A stretch of DNA of 64,000 nucleotides from Saccharothrix espanaensis DSM 44229 (GTDB taxonomy: Bacteria > Actinomycetota > Actinomycetes > Mycobacteriales > Pseudonocardiaceae), in contig NC_019673.1 in assembly GCF_000328705.1 (NCBI RefSeq), positions 5,766,001 through 5,830,000 on the forward strand, in the 5' to 3' direction. The position numbers and the translations under genes are program-made. Below, in pieces: positions 17,493 to 26,294 of this stretch. Position 1 is the first letter of the stretch. Each line of letters starts with the position of its first letter. Under the pieces are notes generated by a model. The model searched no databases and was not told where the DNA came from. It saw only the letters and a list, made by a program, of their open reading frames with translations.

Positions 17493-17737
17493 CCCCTTCT
17501 ATCCGTACCCACCACCGCAAGTGACCGGCCACGGTAGAAGCTTGACGTCAGGCGCGCACAGCATTGCGTCCATTGTGGACACCCGGTGACAGGATGCCTC
17601 CACCGGCAAGGGCGTCAGCCGCGAACATCGGGCGTTCCTGCGGGACGGCGCAGTGCGTCGAGCGTCACGTGATCACGTGCGCCACGGCGAAAATTGCTCA
17701 GTAGCACCGGATGAGGTCCGATCAGTCCATGGTCCGG

Positions 17738-18664
17738 TCAGTCCATGGCCCGGGTGTCGCGCGGCGGGGCCACGGGGTCCTCTCCCGACTCGCCCTTGCG
17801 CATGCGCCGGCCGCGTTCCAGTTCGGCGTCCAGTTCCGCGCCGAGCAAAAGTGCGAGGTTGGAGATCCACAGCCACACCAGGAACACGATGACGCCGGCC
17901 AACGAGCCGTAGGTCTTGTTGTACGAGCCCGCATGTCCCACGTAGAAGGCGAACCCGAACGAGGCCGCGATCCACACCAGCACCGCGAGCAGGCCGCCGG
18001 GCGTGATCCACCACCACCGGGGTTGGCGGACGTTGGGGGAAGCCCAGTACAGCAGGCCGATGGCCAGGCTGGCCAACAACAGCAGGACCGGCCACTTGGC
18101 GACGTCCCACACCGCCACCACCGTGTCCCGCAGGCCCAGGATGCCGCCCAGCCAGTCCGCCACGCCGCCGGTGGCGGTCACGCCGAGGGCGGTGAGGGCG
18201 AGCAGCACGACGACGCCCACGGTGAGCCCGAGGCGCAGCGGGACGACCTTCCAGAACGGCCGGCCCTCCTCGACGTCGTAGATCGAGTTGGCGGCACGCA
18301 TGAACGCCCCCAGGTAGCCCGACGCCGACCACAACGCCGTGACCAGCCCGACGATCGCGAGCGGACCGGCGATGGCCTTGGAGGACTGGAGGTCCTCGAT
18401 CGCGCCGACGACCAGGTCCCGGGCCTCTCCCGGGCCGAGCACGCCGAGGCTGTCGATCAGCGCCTTGGTGGCGTCCGGGCCGAGCAACCCGAGCAGCGAG
18501 GTCAGCAACAGGATCCCGGGGAACAGCGACAGCACCGCGTAGTAGGTCAGCGCGGCGGCCCAGTCGGTGAGGTTGTCGTCACCGAACTCCTTCACGGTGC
18601 GCTTGAGCACGCCCCACCAAGAACGCCTCGGCAGGGACGTCGGCGCGTCGAGGTCATCGGTCAT
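17738..18664 (-). CDS. YihY/BrkB-family inner membrane protein
   Basis: A 308-residue integral membrane protein of the YihY/virulence-factor-BrkB family. Hallmarks are LTDWAAALTYYAVLSLFPGIL near the start, the SASGYLGAFMRAANSIYDVEEGRPFWK segment after the second helix, a SYNKTYGSLAGVIVFLVWLWISNLALLLGAELDAELER end, and about six hydrophobic helices. The cytosolic C-terminal tail is short and charged. Members have been proposed to act in transport or envelope functions, but the biochemical role is unsettled. ATG at 18664 is the natural start; the longer reading frame belongs to the antisense shadow of chrA. It appears to be monocistronic. Confidence 0.85.
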   Translation of the reverse strand: MTDDLDAPTSLPRRSWWGVLKRTVKEFGDDNLTDWAAALTYYAVLSLFPGILLLTSLLGLLGPDATKALIDSLGVLGPGEARDLVVGAIEDLQSSKAIAGPLAIVGLVTALWSASGYLGAFMRAANSIYDVEEGRPFWKVVPLRLGLTVGVVVLLALTALGVTATGGVADWLGGILGLRDTVVAVWDVAKWPVLLLLASLAIGLLYWASPNVRQPRWWWITPGGLLAVLVWIAASFGFAFYVGHAGSYNKTYGSLAGVIVFLVWLWISNLALLLGAELDAELERGRRMRKGESGEDPVAPPRDTRAMD

Positions 18665-18885
18665 AGGTGCAACGTTCCGCACGAAGCAGTCGCCTAAACA
18701 GGTTGTGCGGTCCTGCGTGGGTGCCCGAACTCCGCGCAGGGTCGCTGATCTGCGGCGATCGGGCTCCAAGAAGTCGAAGGGCACGATCATGGGATGCGGC
18801 ATCGCGACCGCCGCACCGGTGTTCCAGCCGGTGGGGCGCAACGCCGAAGGTGCCCGCCTCGGCCTCGTGGCCCGCGGTGTCGTGG

Positions 18886-20013
18886 TCAGCCGGCGAGGGT
18901 GATCAGTGCTCCGATCACGCCGGCGCCGACGAGGGCGGTGACCACGCCGCGGCGCAGGGCGAGCAGCCACAGCGCGGCGGCGGCCAGCAGGCCGTACTGC
19001 CAGGGGGTGTGCAGGGCGGCGGTGAGCGGGAGGGTGGTGCCGGCGATCGCGCCGATGGCGGCGGCCCCGGCCCCGGTGAGGAAGGCTTGAGCTTTCGCGT
19101 TGTCCCGCAGGCGTTCCAGGCGCGGTCCACCCAGGATGATCATCGCGAACGACGGCGCGAAGGCGACGAACGCGGCCAGCAGGCCGCCCCCCAGCCCGGC
19201 AGCGGCGTAGCCGACCACGGCGACGGTCTGCACGACCGGGCCCGGCGTGATCTGGCCCAGTGCCACGGCGTCGAGGAACTGGGCGTCGGTCATCCAGCCG
19301 TACGTGGTCACGGCGTCGTGCTGCATCATCGGGATGATCACGAAACCACCGCCGTAGGACAGCGCGCCGACCTTGGCCGCGACCCACGCCACGGCCGGCA
19401 GGCCGCCGACCGCCGCCGGCAGCGCGAGCACCGGCAACACCGCCTGCGCACGACCCGACGGCACCCGCACCGCGACCTCGACCAGACCGGCCACGACCAG
19501 CACGACCACCAGCCACGGCCCGGTGACCGCCGCGGCCACGGCACCGACCAGGACGTAGCCGCACCAACGGATCCGCGCGGATCTCCCGGCCCCCACCCGT
19601 TTCCAACTGCCGGGGATCAGGCCCCACGCCGCGTGCGCCGCCACGGCGGGGACGGCCGCGCCCGCGCCGGCCGCCGCGCCGAGCACCCACAGCGGCGGGT
19701 GCGCGGACAGGAAGAGCGCGGCCAGGGCCAGGATCAGCACCAGTCCGGGGACGATGAAGCAGAAGCCGCCCACGAGCGCGCCGCCGGCGCCCCGCAGCCG
19801 CCACGCGCACAGGATCGCCAATTGGGTGGACGCCGGGCCGGGCAGCAGGTTGGTGACCGCGATGCCGTCCTCGAACTCCTTCTCGCTCAACCACTTCCGC
19901 CGGTGCACGCACAGGTCGCGCAACAAGGCGATGTGCGCGGGCGGGCCGCCGAACCCGATGCACCCCAGGCGGCCCCACTCGCGGGCGATCGTGGCCAGGC
20001 CGACCCGGTTCAC
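18886..20013 (-). CDS. chrA: Chromate transporter ChrA (two-domain form)
   Basis: A 375-residue membrane protein of the CHR family in its long, duplicated form. The N-terminal half has GFGGPPAHIALLRDLCV and NLLPGPASTQLA; the C-terminal half has GALSYGGGFVIIPMMQ and GQITPGPVVQTVAVVGY. These paired PGP motifs are the family hallmark. ChrA proteins export chromate, driven by proton motive force. The GTG at 20013 overlaps the stop of the upstream ArsR-phosphatase fusion gene (GTGA), so the two are translationally coupled. The regulator in the same operon suggests oxyanion-inducible expression. Confidence 0.88.
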   Translation of the reverse strand: MNRVGLATIAREWGRLGCIGFGGPPAHIALLRDLCVHRRKWLSEKEFEDGIAVTNLLPGPASTQLAILCAWRLRGAGGALVGGFCFIVPGLVLILALAALFLSAHPPLWVLGAAAGAGAAVPAVAAHAAWGLIPGSWKRVGAGRSARIRWCGYVLVGAVAAAVTGPWLVVVLVVAGLVEVAVRVPSGRAQAVLPVLALPAAVGGLPAVAWVAAKVGALSYGGGFVIIPMMQHDAVTTYGWMTDAQFLDAVALGQITPGPVVQTVAVVGYAAAGLGGGLLAAFVAFAPSFAMIILGGPRLERLRDNAKAQAFLTGAGAAAIGAIAGTTLPLTAALHTPWQYGLLAAAALWLLALRRGVVTALVGAGVIGALITLAG

Positions 20014-20681
20014 GACGCCTCCGTGATGGCGGCCAACCGGTCCACGCGGTCGGTGAGCACGGACAGCACGTCCTCGAAGATCTCGTCGGTGTCCACCGGC
20101 CCCGGGTCGGGCACCGACCAGTGCACCCAGCGGCCCGACTCCCCCGCCTCCTCGTAGGCCTTGTCGCACACCGCGACCACGAGGTCCGCCGGTTCGATCA
20201 CGTCGCCGACGTGGGCGGTGCCGGCCCGTTCGAGGGTCAGGCCGTGCCGGTGGGCGGCGGTGACCGCGCGCGGGTTGAGGCGCGGGCCGGGGTGGGTGCC
20301 CGCGGAGGTGGCCGGGATGCGGCTGCGCGCGCTCCACGCGGCGGCGGCCAACGGGGAGCGCGCGGCGTTGCGGGTGCAGACGAACACCACCCTGGGCGCG
20401 GTGACCGACGGGGTGGGCCGCAGGCCGTCGAGGGCGGCGGGGAGCAGCCGCACGTAGGCGCGGCGGCCGTCCGCGTAGGACTGCGAACGCGCCACCAGAC
20501 CCACCTCCAGGAGCACCTTCAGGTGGTGGGCCAGCAGGTTGGACGTGAGGTCGAACCGCCGCGCCAGCTCGCCGGGCGACCGGTCGCCGACCACCAGCAG
20601 GTCGACGATGCCCAGCCGGACCGGGTCGGACAACGCGTGGTGCACGGCCGCTCGACCACGAAGAGTGATGTCGTTTTCCAT
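20010..20681 (-). CDS. ArsR repressor fused to arsenate reductase/LMW-phosphatase domain
   Basis: A 223-residue fusion. Residues about 1-88 are an ArsR-type winged helix (ALSDPVRLGIVDLLVVGDRSPGELARRF, then HHLKVLLEVGLV). About 95-220 is a low-molecular-weight phosphatase/arsenate reductase domain with the P-loop VCTRNAARSPLA (C-x5-R-S) and a late DPGPVD acid motif. The domain order resembles ArsR-ArsC fusions described in actinobacteria. It is cotranscribed and coupled with chrA, so it may both sense and process an oxyanion; whether arsenate, chromate or something else is unknown. Upstream of the ATG (20681) lies a GC palindrome (CCTC-AGC-GAGG) that could be its operator. Confidence 0.85.
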   Translation of the reverse strand: MENDITLRGRAAVHHALSDPVRLGIVDLLVVGDRSPGELARRFDLTSNLLAHHLKVLLEVGLVARSQSYADGRRAYVRLLPAALDGLRPTPSVTAPRVVFVCTRNAARSPLAAAAWSARSRIPATSAGTHPGPRLNPRAVTAAHRHGLTLERAGTAHVGDVIEPADLVVAVCDKAYEEAGESGRWVHWSVPDPGPVDTDEIFEDVLSVLTDRVDRLAAITEAS

Positions 20682-21015
20682 TGAGGCAATCCTCGCTGAG
20701 GTGCTTACATGAGTCAACGACCCAGCGACACCCGGGAGGCCCCGAGCCACACGCACCTCCGGAACCCCACCACACCCGCAGCCCCCGCGCGGACCGCCGG
20801 GACACCCCCGCCGGACGGCGTGCGAATACGCCCGCAGCACGCGAGCGCAATTCCAGAACACCGACCCGATATCACTGCGGCCATTTTTTCCTTAGCATGG
20901 CAGCGCATCCGCTCCGAATGACCCGCGAAGTTACTGCGTTATGCCCATTCTGCCACCGGGGTCGCTGTGTACGTTCGATCACATCGAACATTCCACCCCT
21001 CGGAATGGGGGAACC

Positions 21016-21894
21016 GTGACAAACCAGATCACCCGGCCGGACGACGGCGGAACGCTCCGGCAGAAATGGTCCCAGGCACCGGTCACCACGAAGTTGTACT
21101 GGCTGCTGCGGATCGGCGTCGCGATCGAGTACCTCGGCCACGGCTGGGCCGGCCTGAGCCGGTCGCGGGCGTGGCTGCCCTACTACGACCTGTTCGGCAT
21201 CTCCCCCGAGGCCGCGGTCGACTACCTGATGTACCTCACCGGCGCGGTCGACATCACCGTCGGGTTGCTCGTGCTGTTCTTCCCGCTGCGGATCGTGCTG
21301 CTGCACGCCACCGTCTGGGGCGTGTTCACCGCCCTGCTGCGCCCCGCCGTCGGCGAGGGCTGGTGGGAGTTCCTGGAGCGCGGCGGCAACTACGGGATGC
21401 CCCTGGCGCTGCTGGTCCTGGTGGGCGGTGGCGGGTGGTCGCTGCGCCGCTGGTTCACCCGCGCCGACGCCCCGACCGCCGTCTCCGACCGCGCCCACGT
21501 CGCGTCCCACTGGGCCGCCCGGGGCGGGCTCGCCCTGCTGCTGATCGGCCACGGCGGATTCGCGGCCTTTGAGAACAAGGCCTACTTCTACAAGTACTTC
21601 GCCTTCTTCGGCCTTGACCGGGGCACCGTCGACGCGGCCAACCTGATGACCATTCTGGGCTGGTTCGAAATCCTGCTCGGGGTCGCCGTGCTGATCCGCG
21701 CGACCGCACCGCTGCTGTGGTTCGTGCTCGCCTGGAAACTGCTCACCGAACTGCTCCGACCGCTCACCGGGCAGGAGATATTCCAATTCGTCGAACGCGA
21801 CGGGGACTACGTCCTGCCGATCGCGCTCGTCCTCGGCGCGGGCGTCTACGCCCTGGCCCGCGACCGCCTGCGCCAGTCCCGGCCCACCACGTAG
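21016..21894 (+). CDS. DoxX-like polytopic membrane protein
   Basis: A 292-residue integral membrane protein with about seven or eight helices. It contains short polar motifs typical of the DoxX/DoxD superfamily: RIGVAIEYLGHGWAGL in the first helix and the similar GGLALLLIGHGGFAAFENKAYF later, so it looks like an internal duplication of a four-helix unit. Function is unknown; DoxX-like proteins are linked to redox or thiosulfate processes in other taxa. GTG at 21016 is preceded by a GGGGGAA Shine-Dalgarno sequence and is preferred over the upstream ATG at 20941. It is followed after 13 bases by a secreted beta-propeller gene, probably in one operon. Confidence 0.7.
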   Translation: MTNQITRPDDGGTLRQKWSQAPVTTKLYWLLRIGVAIEYLGHGWAGLSRSRAWLPYYDLFGISPEAAVDYLMYLTGAVDITVGLLVLFFPLRIVLLHATVWGVFTALLRPAVGEGWWEFLERGGNYGMPLALLVLVGGGGWSLRRWFTRADAPTAVSDRAHVASHWAARGGLALLLIGHGGFAAFENKAYFYKYFAFFGLDRGTVDAANLMTILGWFEILLGVAVLIRATAPLLWFVLAWKLLTELLRPLTGQEIFQFVERDGDYVLPIALVLGAGVYALARDRLRQSRPTT

Positions 21895-21907
21895 AGGGGA
21901 TCCTCCG

Positions 21908-22876
21908 TTGCGTCGCCTGCTCCTCCTCACCACCTCCCTGCTACTCCTCGCGACACCGGCCACCGCCGACACCGGTGTCGCGAAGGGGCAACCGGTCGTG
22001 ATCGGCACCATCCCCACCGGGCCCAACACCCGCATGGTCGCCTTCACCCCGGACCACGAACTCGCCTACGTCGCCAACGGCGGCTCCGACAACGTCTCGG
22101 TCGTCGACCCCCGCCGCCGCACCGAGGTCACCAGGATCCCCGCCGGCAAGTTCCCCTACGGCGTCGTGTTCGACCGCCCCGGCCGGTTCGTCTACGTCTC
22201 CAACCGCGACTCGAACGAAGTCAGCGTGATCGACACGACCACGCGCGCCGTCGTCAAGACCATTCCCGTCGGCACCGCACCTCGCCTGGGAGCCCTCAAA
22301 CCGGACGGCAGCGAGGTCTGGTTCAGCAGCACCGCCTCCAACGCCGTGAGCGTGATCGACACCCGCACCCAGACCGTCACCCACACCATCCCGGTCGGCA
22401 AAGCACCACGCGGCATCGCCTTCGCCCGTGGCGGCCGACAGGCCTACGTGGCCAACTCCGACGCCGACACCATCTCCGTCGTGGACACCGCCACCCACGC
22501 CGCGATCGCCACCATCCCGGTCGGCGACGAACCACGTGGCGTCCTGATCACCCCCGACGGCCGCACCGCCTACGTGAGCAACGCACTCGGCGGCACGATC
22601 TCCGTCATCGACGTACGCACCCGCACCGTCACCGCGACCATCACCGTCGGCCGCACCCCACGGGGCATCACCCTCGCCGCCGGCGGCCGGATCGCCTACG
22701 TCGTCAACTCCGGTTCCAACTCGGTGAGCACCTTCGACACCCGCACCAACGAAGTCCTCGGCGAAGTGCCCGTCGGCACCGACCCGCACTGGGCCGCACC
22801 CGGCCCCGGCAACCGCTACATCCTGGTCGCCAACTCGGGCTCGTCCACCATCTCCATCGTCACCCTGCGCTGCTGA
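21908..22876 (+). CDS. Secreted YncE-like seven-bladed beta-propeller
   Basis: A 322-residue protein with an N-terminal signal peptide (basic start, Leu-rich core, cleavage near ATPATA-DTG). Seven repeats of about 42 residues follow, with the pattern VIDTRT..V..TIPVG..PRGI.F...GR.AYVAN. This is the YVTN-type propeller of the YncE/surface-layer family, usually extracytoplasmic and of unknown ligand. It starts with TTG at 21908 behind a GAGGGG sequence and follows the DoxX-like gene after 13 bases. A strong hairpin terminator follows. A joint envelope-related role for the pair is likely, with no stronger claim possible. Confidence 0.85.
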   Translation: MRRLLLLTTSLLLLATPATADTGVAKGQPVVIGTIPTGPNTRMVAFTPDHELAYVANGGSDNVSVVDPRRRTEVTRIPAGKFPYGVVFDRPGRFVYVSNRDSNEVSVIDTTTRAVVKTIPVGTAPRLGALKPDGSEVWFSSTASNAVSVIDTRTQTVTHTIPVGKAPRGIAFARGGRQAYVANSDADTISVVDTATHAAIATIPVGDEPRGVLITPDGRTAYVSNALGGTISVIDVRTRTVTATITVGRTPRGITLAAGGRIAYVVNSGSNSVSTFDTRTNEVLGEVPVGTDPHWAAPGPGNRYILVANSGSSTISIVTLRC

Positions 22877-22919
22877 CCCACCGGACGTCCGCCTCGGCGC
22901 TCCCGCCGCGCGTCGGCTG

Positions 22920-22965
22920 CCGGGGCTCCGACGACGACCAGGGCCGGTCGTCGTCGGAGCCCCGG
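22920..22965. terminator. Bidirectional hairpin terminator
   Basis: A perfect 20-bp stem (arms 22920-22939 and 22946-22965) with a 6-base loop lies exactly between the convergent ends of the beta-propeller gene and the leftward RNHCP gene. There is no U-tract, as is usual in high-GC actinomycetes. Position and perfect pairing support a shared terminator for both strands. Confidence 0.85.
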
Positions 22966-22967
22966 GA

Positions 22968-23384
22968 TCACAGCGCGAGCAGCGCCCGGACCGGGACGCC
23001 GCTGCCGCACAGCGGCCGGACCGCCATCCTCAGCAGTGCCAGCGGGTTGTCGTCGCCGGCGACGCGGTTGGCGCTGAGTTCCCCGCATCGCAGGCAGTGG
23101 TGGACGAGCAGCCACTCACCGTCCGACCGGGTCGACAGGCTCAACGCCTCCATCCGCCCACCGCAGCCTGCCGCGCGGTCGCCGGGTACCCGGCCGTCCA
23201 CGTGCAGGCTGCTCAGGCACTGCGGGCAGTGGTTGCGGTGCGCCGTGCCGGGTGCGGCGAGCGGCACGTCCAGCCGGCAGCCCGCGCAGCGGAACACGCC
23301 GCCGGGCTGTCGGCCACCACCGGGTACGGCGTCCTTGCGCCGCTGGGTGCGACGGTCCGTCCGCCGCGAGTTGTTCCGTGCCAT
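22968..23384 (-). CDS. RNHCP domain protein (copy 1)
   Basis: A 138-residue protein with an RNHCP zinc-ribbon-like domain: FRCAGCRL, then HRNHCPQCLSSLHVDGRVPGDR, a CGGRME motif, then HHCLRCGELSANRVAGDDNPL. The paired Cys motifs suggest metal binding. The basic N-terminal tail (ARNNSRRTDRRTQRRK) suggests nucleic-acid contact, but the family's function is unestablished. ATG at 23384 is chosen as the last Met before the domain with plausible context. A paralog lies immediately upstream on the same strand (gap of 26 bases), so the two probably form one transcription unit. Confidence 0.82.
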   Translation of the reverse strand: MARNNSRRTDRRTQRRKDAVPGGGRQPGGVFRCAGCRLDVPLAAPGTAHRNHCPQCLSSLHVDGRVPGDRAAGCGGRMEALSLSTRSDGEWLLVHHCLRCGELSANRVAGDDNPLALLRMAVRPLCGSGVPVRALLAL

Positions 23385-23410
23385 GGGTTCTCCCCCGTTC
23401 CCGACGACCC

Positions 23411-23791
23411 TCACAGGTCGCTGAAGATCTCCAGCGGGAACGGTGGTTGGGCCAGGGGTCGGACGGCCAGCCGCATCAGGATGAGCTGGTTGTCGTCGCC
23501 GTGGACCCGGTTCGCGGTCAGCTCGTCGCAGCGCGTGCAGCGGTGGATGACCTTCCAGTCACCGTTGCGCAGCACCGCGATCGAGATGGGTGACATCCGC
23601 GCCTGGCACTCGGACGGCCCGCCCTCGACGTGGTCGTGGACGTGCCGGGAGTTGAGGCAGCTCGGGCAGTGGTTGCGCCGCACGCCGTCAGGCGCCGACG
23701 CGAGGACGGTCAGCCCGCACCACACGCAGGCGAAGGTCTCCATGCTCGAACCGGAACGGGATGGTGTGGTCTTCTTGTCGGTGTTGGACAC
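23411..23791 (-). CDS. RNHCP domain protein (copy 2)
   Basis: A 126-residue paralog of the adjacent downstream gene with the same order of motifs: FACVWCGL, RRNHCPSCLNSRHVHDHVEG, a CQARM motif, and HRCTRCDELTANRVHGDDNQL. The N-terminal extension is short and Ser/Thr/Lys-rich rather than Arg-rich. The GTG at 23791 is preceded by an AGGAGAG Shine-Dalgarno sequence. The shared architecture and tandem location indicate a local duplication followed by divergence of the N- and C-termini. Confidence 0.82.
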   Translation of the reverse strand: MSNTDKKTTPSRSGSSMETFACVWCGLTVLASAPDGVRRNHCPSCLNSRHVHDHVEGGPSECQARMSPISIAVLRNGDWKVIHRCTRCDELTANRVHGDDNQLILMRLAVRPLAQPPFPLEIFSDL

Positions 23792-24201
23792 CCGGAACTC
23801 TCCTGGCCAGATCTCGTACTCGGGTACGGGCGAAGGCTGGAGGGGCCGAGCAGACCTCACGCGGGCAGGTCGGAATGACGGGCAGCCCGAAGCCGCACCG
23901 GAGAACGCCGGGAGGGCCGACGCGCGAGAGCGGTCAGCGAAAGGACCCGGCCGAGGTGCGGTGGCGAGGCACACTCGGCCCATGCTGGGGCATAGATCAA
24001 CTGCTTTCCAGGGCACGACACCCCTGAGCGCCGACGGTCGGACGCGACGGACGTTACCGCCGACTTCCCGCGTCCACCAACGTGTTTTCACCGCCACGCC
24101 CGGCCACGGCGGCCGAACACCGTGGCGACCGAGCCCCGCGCGATCAGGCGGCCCTCCCGCCGGGCCTGATGCCAGACGCCCGGTTCCGGTGTCGGAATCG
24201 G
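23792..24201. other. Intergenic stretch upstream of the RNHCP pair
   Basis: About 410 bases between the start of the RNHCP pair and the 3' end of the reductase gene. I see no gene: frames crossing it on either strand give Arg/Pro/Gly-rich read-through products without motifs. It presumably carries the leftward promoter of the RNHCP genes close to 23800-23900, but no convincing -35/-10 pair was found. Confidence 0.35.
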
Positions 24202-25086
24202 TCAGTCGTCGCGGGGTGTGCCGAACTCCTCGATCAGCACGGGATACTGCTCTGCGCCGTGTCCGGCGGCGATCGCGCGGTCGGCCATCGCCTTGATCAG
24301 CTTCGGCAGGTCGGCGTTGACACCCACCGCCTCGCTCTCCTCGATGAGGTGTGCCATCGCCCGGACGTCGGTCTCCAGGGCCGACACCTCGGCCGGGAAG
24401 GAACCACTGTCGATCTGCTCCGCGTACCCGGGCAGCCATTCGGTCACCACGGCAGCGATCTGTCGGGCGAACGGCGTGTACGTCGCGGCGTCGACACCGG
24501 CTGTCCTGAGCAGAGCGGTCCCCTGGAGCCAGCCGTTCAGGACGCTCCACATCATGGCCAGGCCGGCCACGTCGTACAGGGACGCCAGCCCGTGGTCCGC
24601 ACCGAGGTAGGTGACGGTGCCGAGCGCGTCGAGCGTCGACTTGTGCGCCTCGAAGTCCGACTGCGGCCCGCTGTGCAGGATCACCGCCTCGGCGGTCCCG
24701 ATCGCCGACGGGATGGCCATGATGGCGCCGTCCAGGTAACGGGCACCGCGCTGCTCGGCCCACTGGGCGGCTGCGCGGGCCTGGGCCGAGTCGCCCGAGG
24801 TCAGGTTGACCAACGTCGTGCCGGCCGGCTTGACGTCGCTCGCGTCGAACAGCTCGTGCACGGCCTGGTAGTCGGTGACGCAGATGATCGTGAGGGAAGC
24901 CGCCTGGAGCGCGTCGCCGACCGTGGGCGCCAGCCGCGCGCCCGCGGCCACCAGCTGGTCGGCCTTGGTGGCCGTGCGGTTCCACACGGTGGTGGGATGC
25001 CCGGCTTCCAACAACGCGCCGGCGAGTGCCTGACCCATCAGCCCGAGTCCGATGACCGCCACGGGTGTGGTTGTTTCGTCGTTCAT
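24202..25086 (-). CDS. NADPH-dependent imine-reductase-like oxidoreductase
   Basis: A 294-residue 6-phosphogluconate/beta-hydroxyacid dehydrogenase superfamily member closest in texture to imine reductases. An N-terminal Rossmann domain has GLGLMGQALAGALLEAGH and VWNRT..K; the Arg-Thr after the second strand fits NADPH. The ARYLDGAIMAIPS and LGADHGLASLYDVA segments are typical of this family, and the C-terminal half is an all-helical dimerisation domain. Expected chemistry is reduction of a C=N or related bond; the natural substrate is unknown. ATG at 25086 lies behind a MerR-type promoter/operator shared with the divergent regulator, so expression is probably effector-induced. Confidence 0.8.
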   Translation of the reverse strand: MNDETTTPVAVIGLGLMGQALAGALLEAGHPTTVWNRTATKADQLVAAGARLAPTVGDALQAASLTIICVTDYQAVHELFDASDVKPAGTTLVNLTSGDSAQARAAAQWAEQRGARYLDGAIMAIPSAIGTAEAVILHSGPQSDFEAHKSTLDALGTVTYLGADHGLASLYDVAGLAMMWSVLNGWLQGTALLRTAGVDAATYTPFARQIAAVVTEWLPGYAEQIDSGSFPAEVSALETDVRAMAHLIEESEAVGVNADLPKLIKAMADRAIAAGHGAEQYPVLIEEFGTPRDD

Positions 25087-25102
25087 GGCAGCATCGTCGA
25101 CG

Positions 25103-25124
25103 TTGATACCGGTGTGAAGGTCAA
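25103..25124. promoter_or_regulatory. Divergent MerR-type operator/promoter
   Basis: Between the divergent reductase and MerR genes is an inverted repeat, TTGATACC (25103-25110) and GGTCAA (25119-25124). Its leftward reading supplies a TTGACC -35-like box for the reductase. A dyad centred in the spacer of a promoter is the classical MerR-family target, where the activator untwists an overlong spacer. The only MerR gene next to it starts 12 bases away. Confidence 0.6.
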
Positions 25125-25135
25125 GCGAGGTTTCG

Positions 25136-25537
25136 ATGCGGATCGGGGAACTGAGTCGTCGGACGGGCGTCAACGCCCACCAGTTGCGCTACTACGAGGC
25201 CCAGGGCCTGCTGGAGGCGGACCGCGGCGCGAACGGCTACCGGGAGTACGGCGAGAACGCCATGCTGCGGGTGAAGCAGATCCGGCGCCTGCTCGGTGCC
25301 GGTCTGTCCTCCGAGGACATCGCGTACCTGTTGCCCTGTGCGGTCGGAGAGCTGCCGGAACTGCTCGGCTGTCCCGACCTGCTGACCGCGATGCGGTCAC
25401 GGCTGAAGCGCCTGGACGAGCAGATGGACAGGCTCGCCCGATCCCGCGACGCTCTCGCCGACTACATCGATGCGGCCGAGCGGACGGGCAGCGCGAGCCA
25501 CCCGCCCTGTGACGGTGCCGAACCCGTCCCCGCTTGA
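25136..25537 (+). CDS. MerR-family regulator divergent to the reductase
   Basis: A 133-residue protein: an N-terminal MerR winged helix (RIGELSRRTGVNAHQLRYYEAQGLLEADR, YREY, LRVKQIRRLLGAGLSSEDI), a Cys-Pro containing linker (LLPCAVGELPELLGCPDLL), then a dimerisation helix (RLKRLDEQMDRLARSRDALADYI). The two Cys in the linker could be redox- or ligand-sensitive, but they do not match a known metal site. ATG at 25136 is the first codon of the domain. It is divergent from the imine-reductase-like gene and most likely controls it, and itself, through the inverted repeat in the 49-bp gap. Confidence 0.85.
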   Translation: MRIGELSRRTGVNAHQLRYYEAQGLLEADRGANGYREYGENAMLRVKQIRRLLGAGLSSEDIAYLLPCAVGELPELLGCPDLLTAMRSRLKRLDEQMDRLARSRDALADYIDAAERTGSASHPPCDGAEPVPA

Positions 25538-25762
25538 GCTGCCGGGGTCCGGACCGCGCCGGCGGGAACGCCGTCCCGAACGGCGGGCGCTGCTCTCCGT
25601 CGCGGACAGCGGCAACGACGCCGAGGAGGACGTCGCCGGCGGCGGTCTCCGCACTGGCTTCCTCAGGAGGCACCATCGCGGCCACGGAGATGGACAAGGC
25701 CGCGGACACGACGACGGCGAAGGTGCCCCACCGGTGCGCCGTGGGTCGCCGATGCGCAACGC

Positions 25763-26294
25763 GTGGTGCCCGTCCGGAAGGGCGCACCCGTGACGGGCGT
25801 GGACGTCAGGCTCGGCCCGCGCGGGCACCGGGCGGTGGCCCACCGGCTGGCCACCGGGAACAAGATCGCGGTGACCGACCCGGACGGCACCGAGCGGGCG
25901 GTGCCACTGGCGGCGGACACCCAGGTCAGAGCCGTCGCGGTGGCGGCTGGCCTGATGGCGGCGGTCCTGCGGCCGCCGGGAGCGAAGGACTACACCGAGA
26001 TCCGGGCGTGGGAGCTGGCCACCCTCACCGAACGCACCCGCATCGAGACGCGCCCAGGCGTGGGACACCGGATCGTTCACCCGGCAGGAGGGCCGGCAAG
26101 ACCATGGCGACCGCCGCCTCGGGCAGCACGGAGGTGCACCTGTGGGACGTGACGACCGGCGAGAAATGGCCACCGTCCAAGGCCACCGGCCCGACCCACT
26201 CCCCAACCCGCTACGCCTCGCCTTCACCACCGAAGGACTCGTGAGCGCCGGTTACGAGGTGCTGATGATCCCAACCGACACCGGCTGCCCGTGA
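25763..26294 (+). pseudogene. WD40-repeat gene remnant
   Basis: Three reading frames contribute successive pieces. The first, from 25763, has VDVRLGPRGHRAVAHRLATG and IRAWELATLTERT. After a shift near 26100 comes KTMATAASGSTEVHLWDVTTGEK. After another, near 26215, comes LAFTTEGLVSAGYEVLMIP, ending at a TGA (26292-26294). The xWDxxTGE and LAFTxxG texture is that of WD40 propeller blades. No frame spans the whole, so the gene is broken by at least two frameshifts and lacks its N-terminal part. It probably derives from the kinase-like or STAND-WD40 proteins common in actinomycetes. Confidence 0.6.

Noticed and set aside
25170..25787. Leftward frame with a signal-peptide-like start (FAVVVSAALSISVAAM)
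   Set aside because: Runs antisense through the MerR gene, lacks a ribosome-binding site, and turns into Arg-rich sequence right after the hydrophobic stretch.
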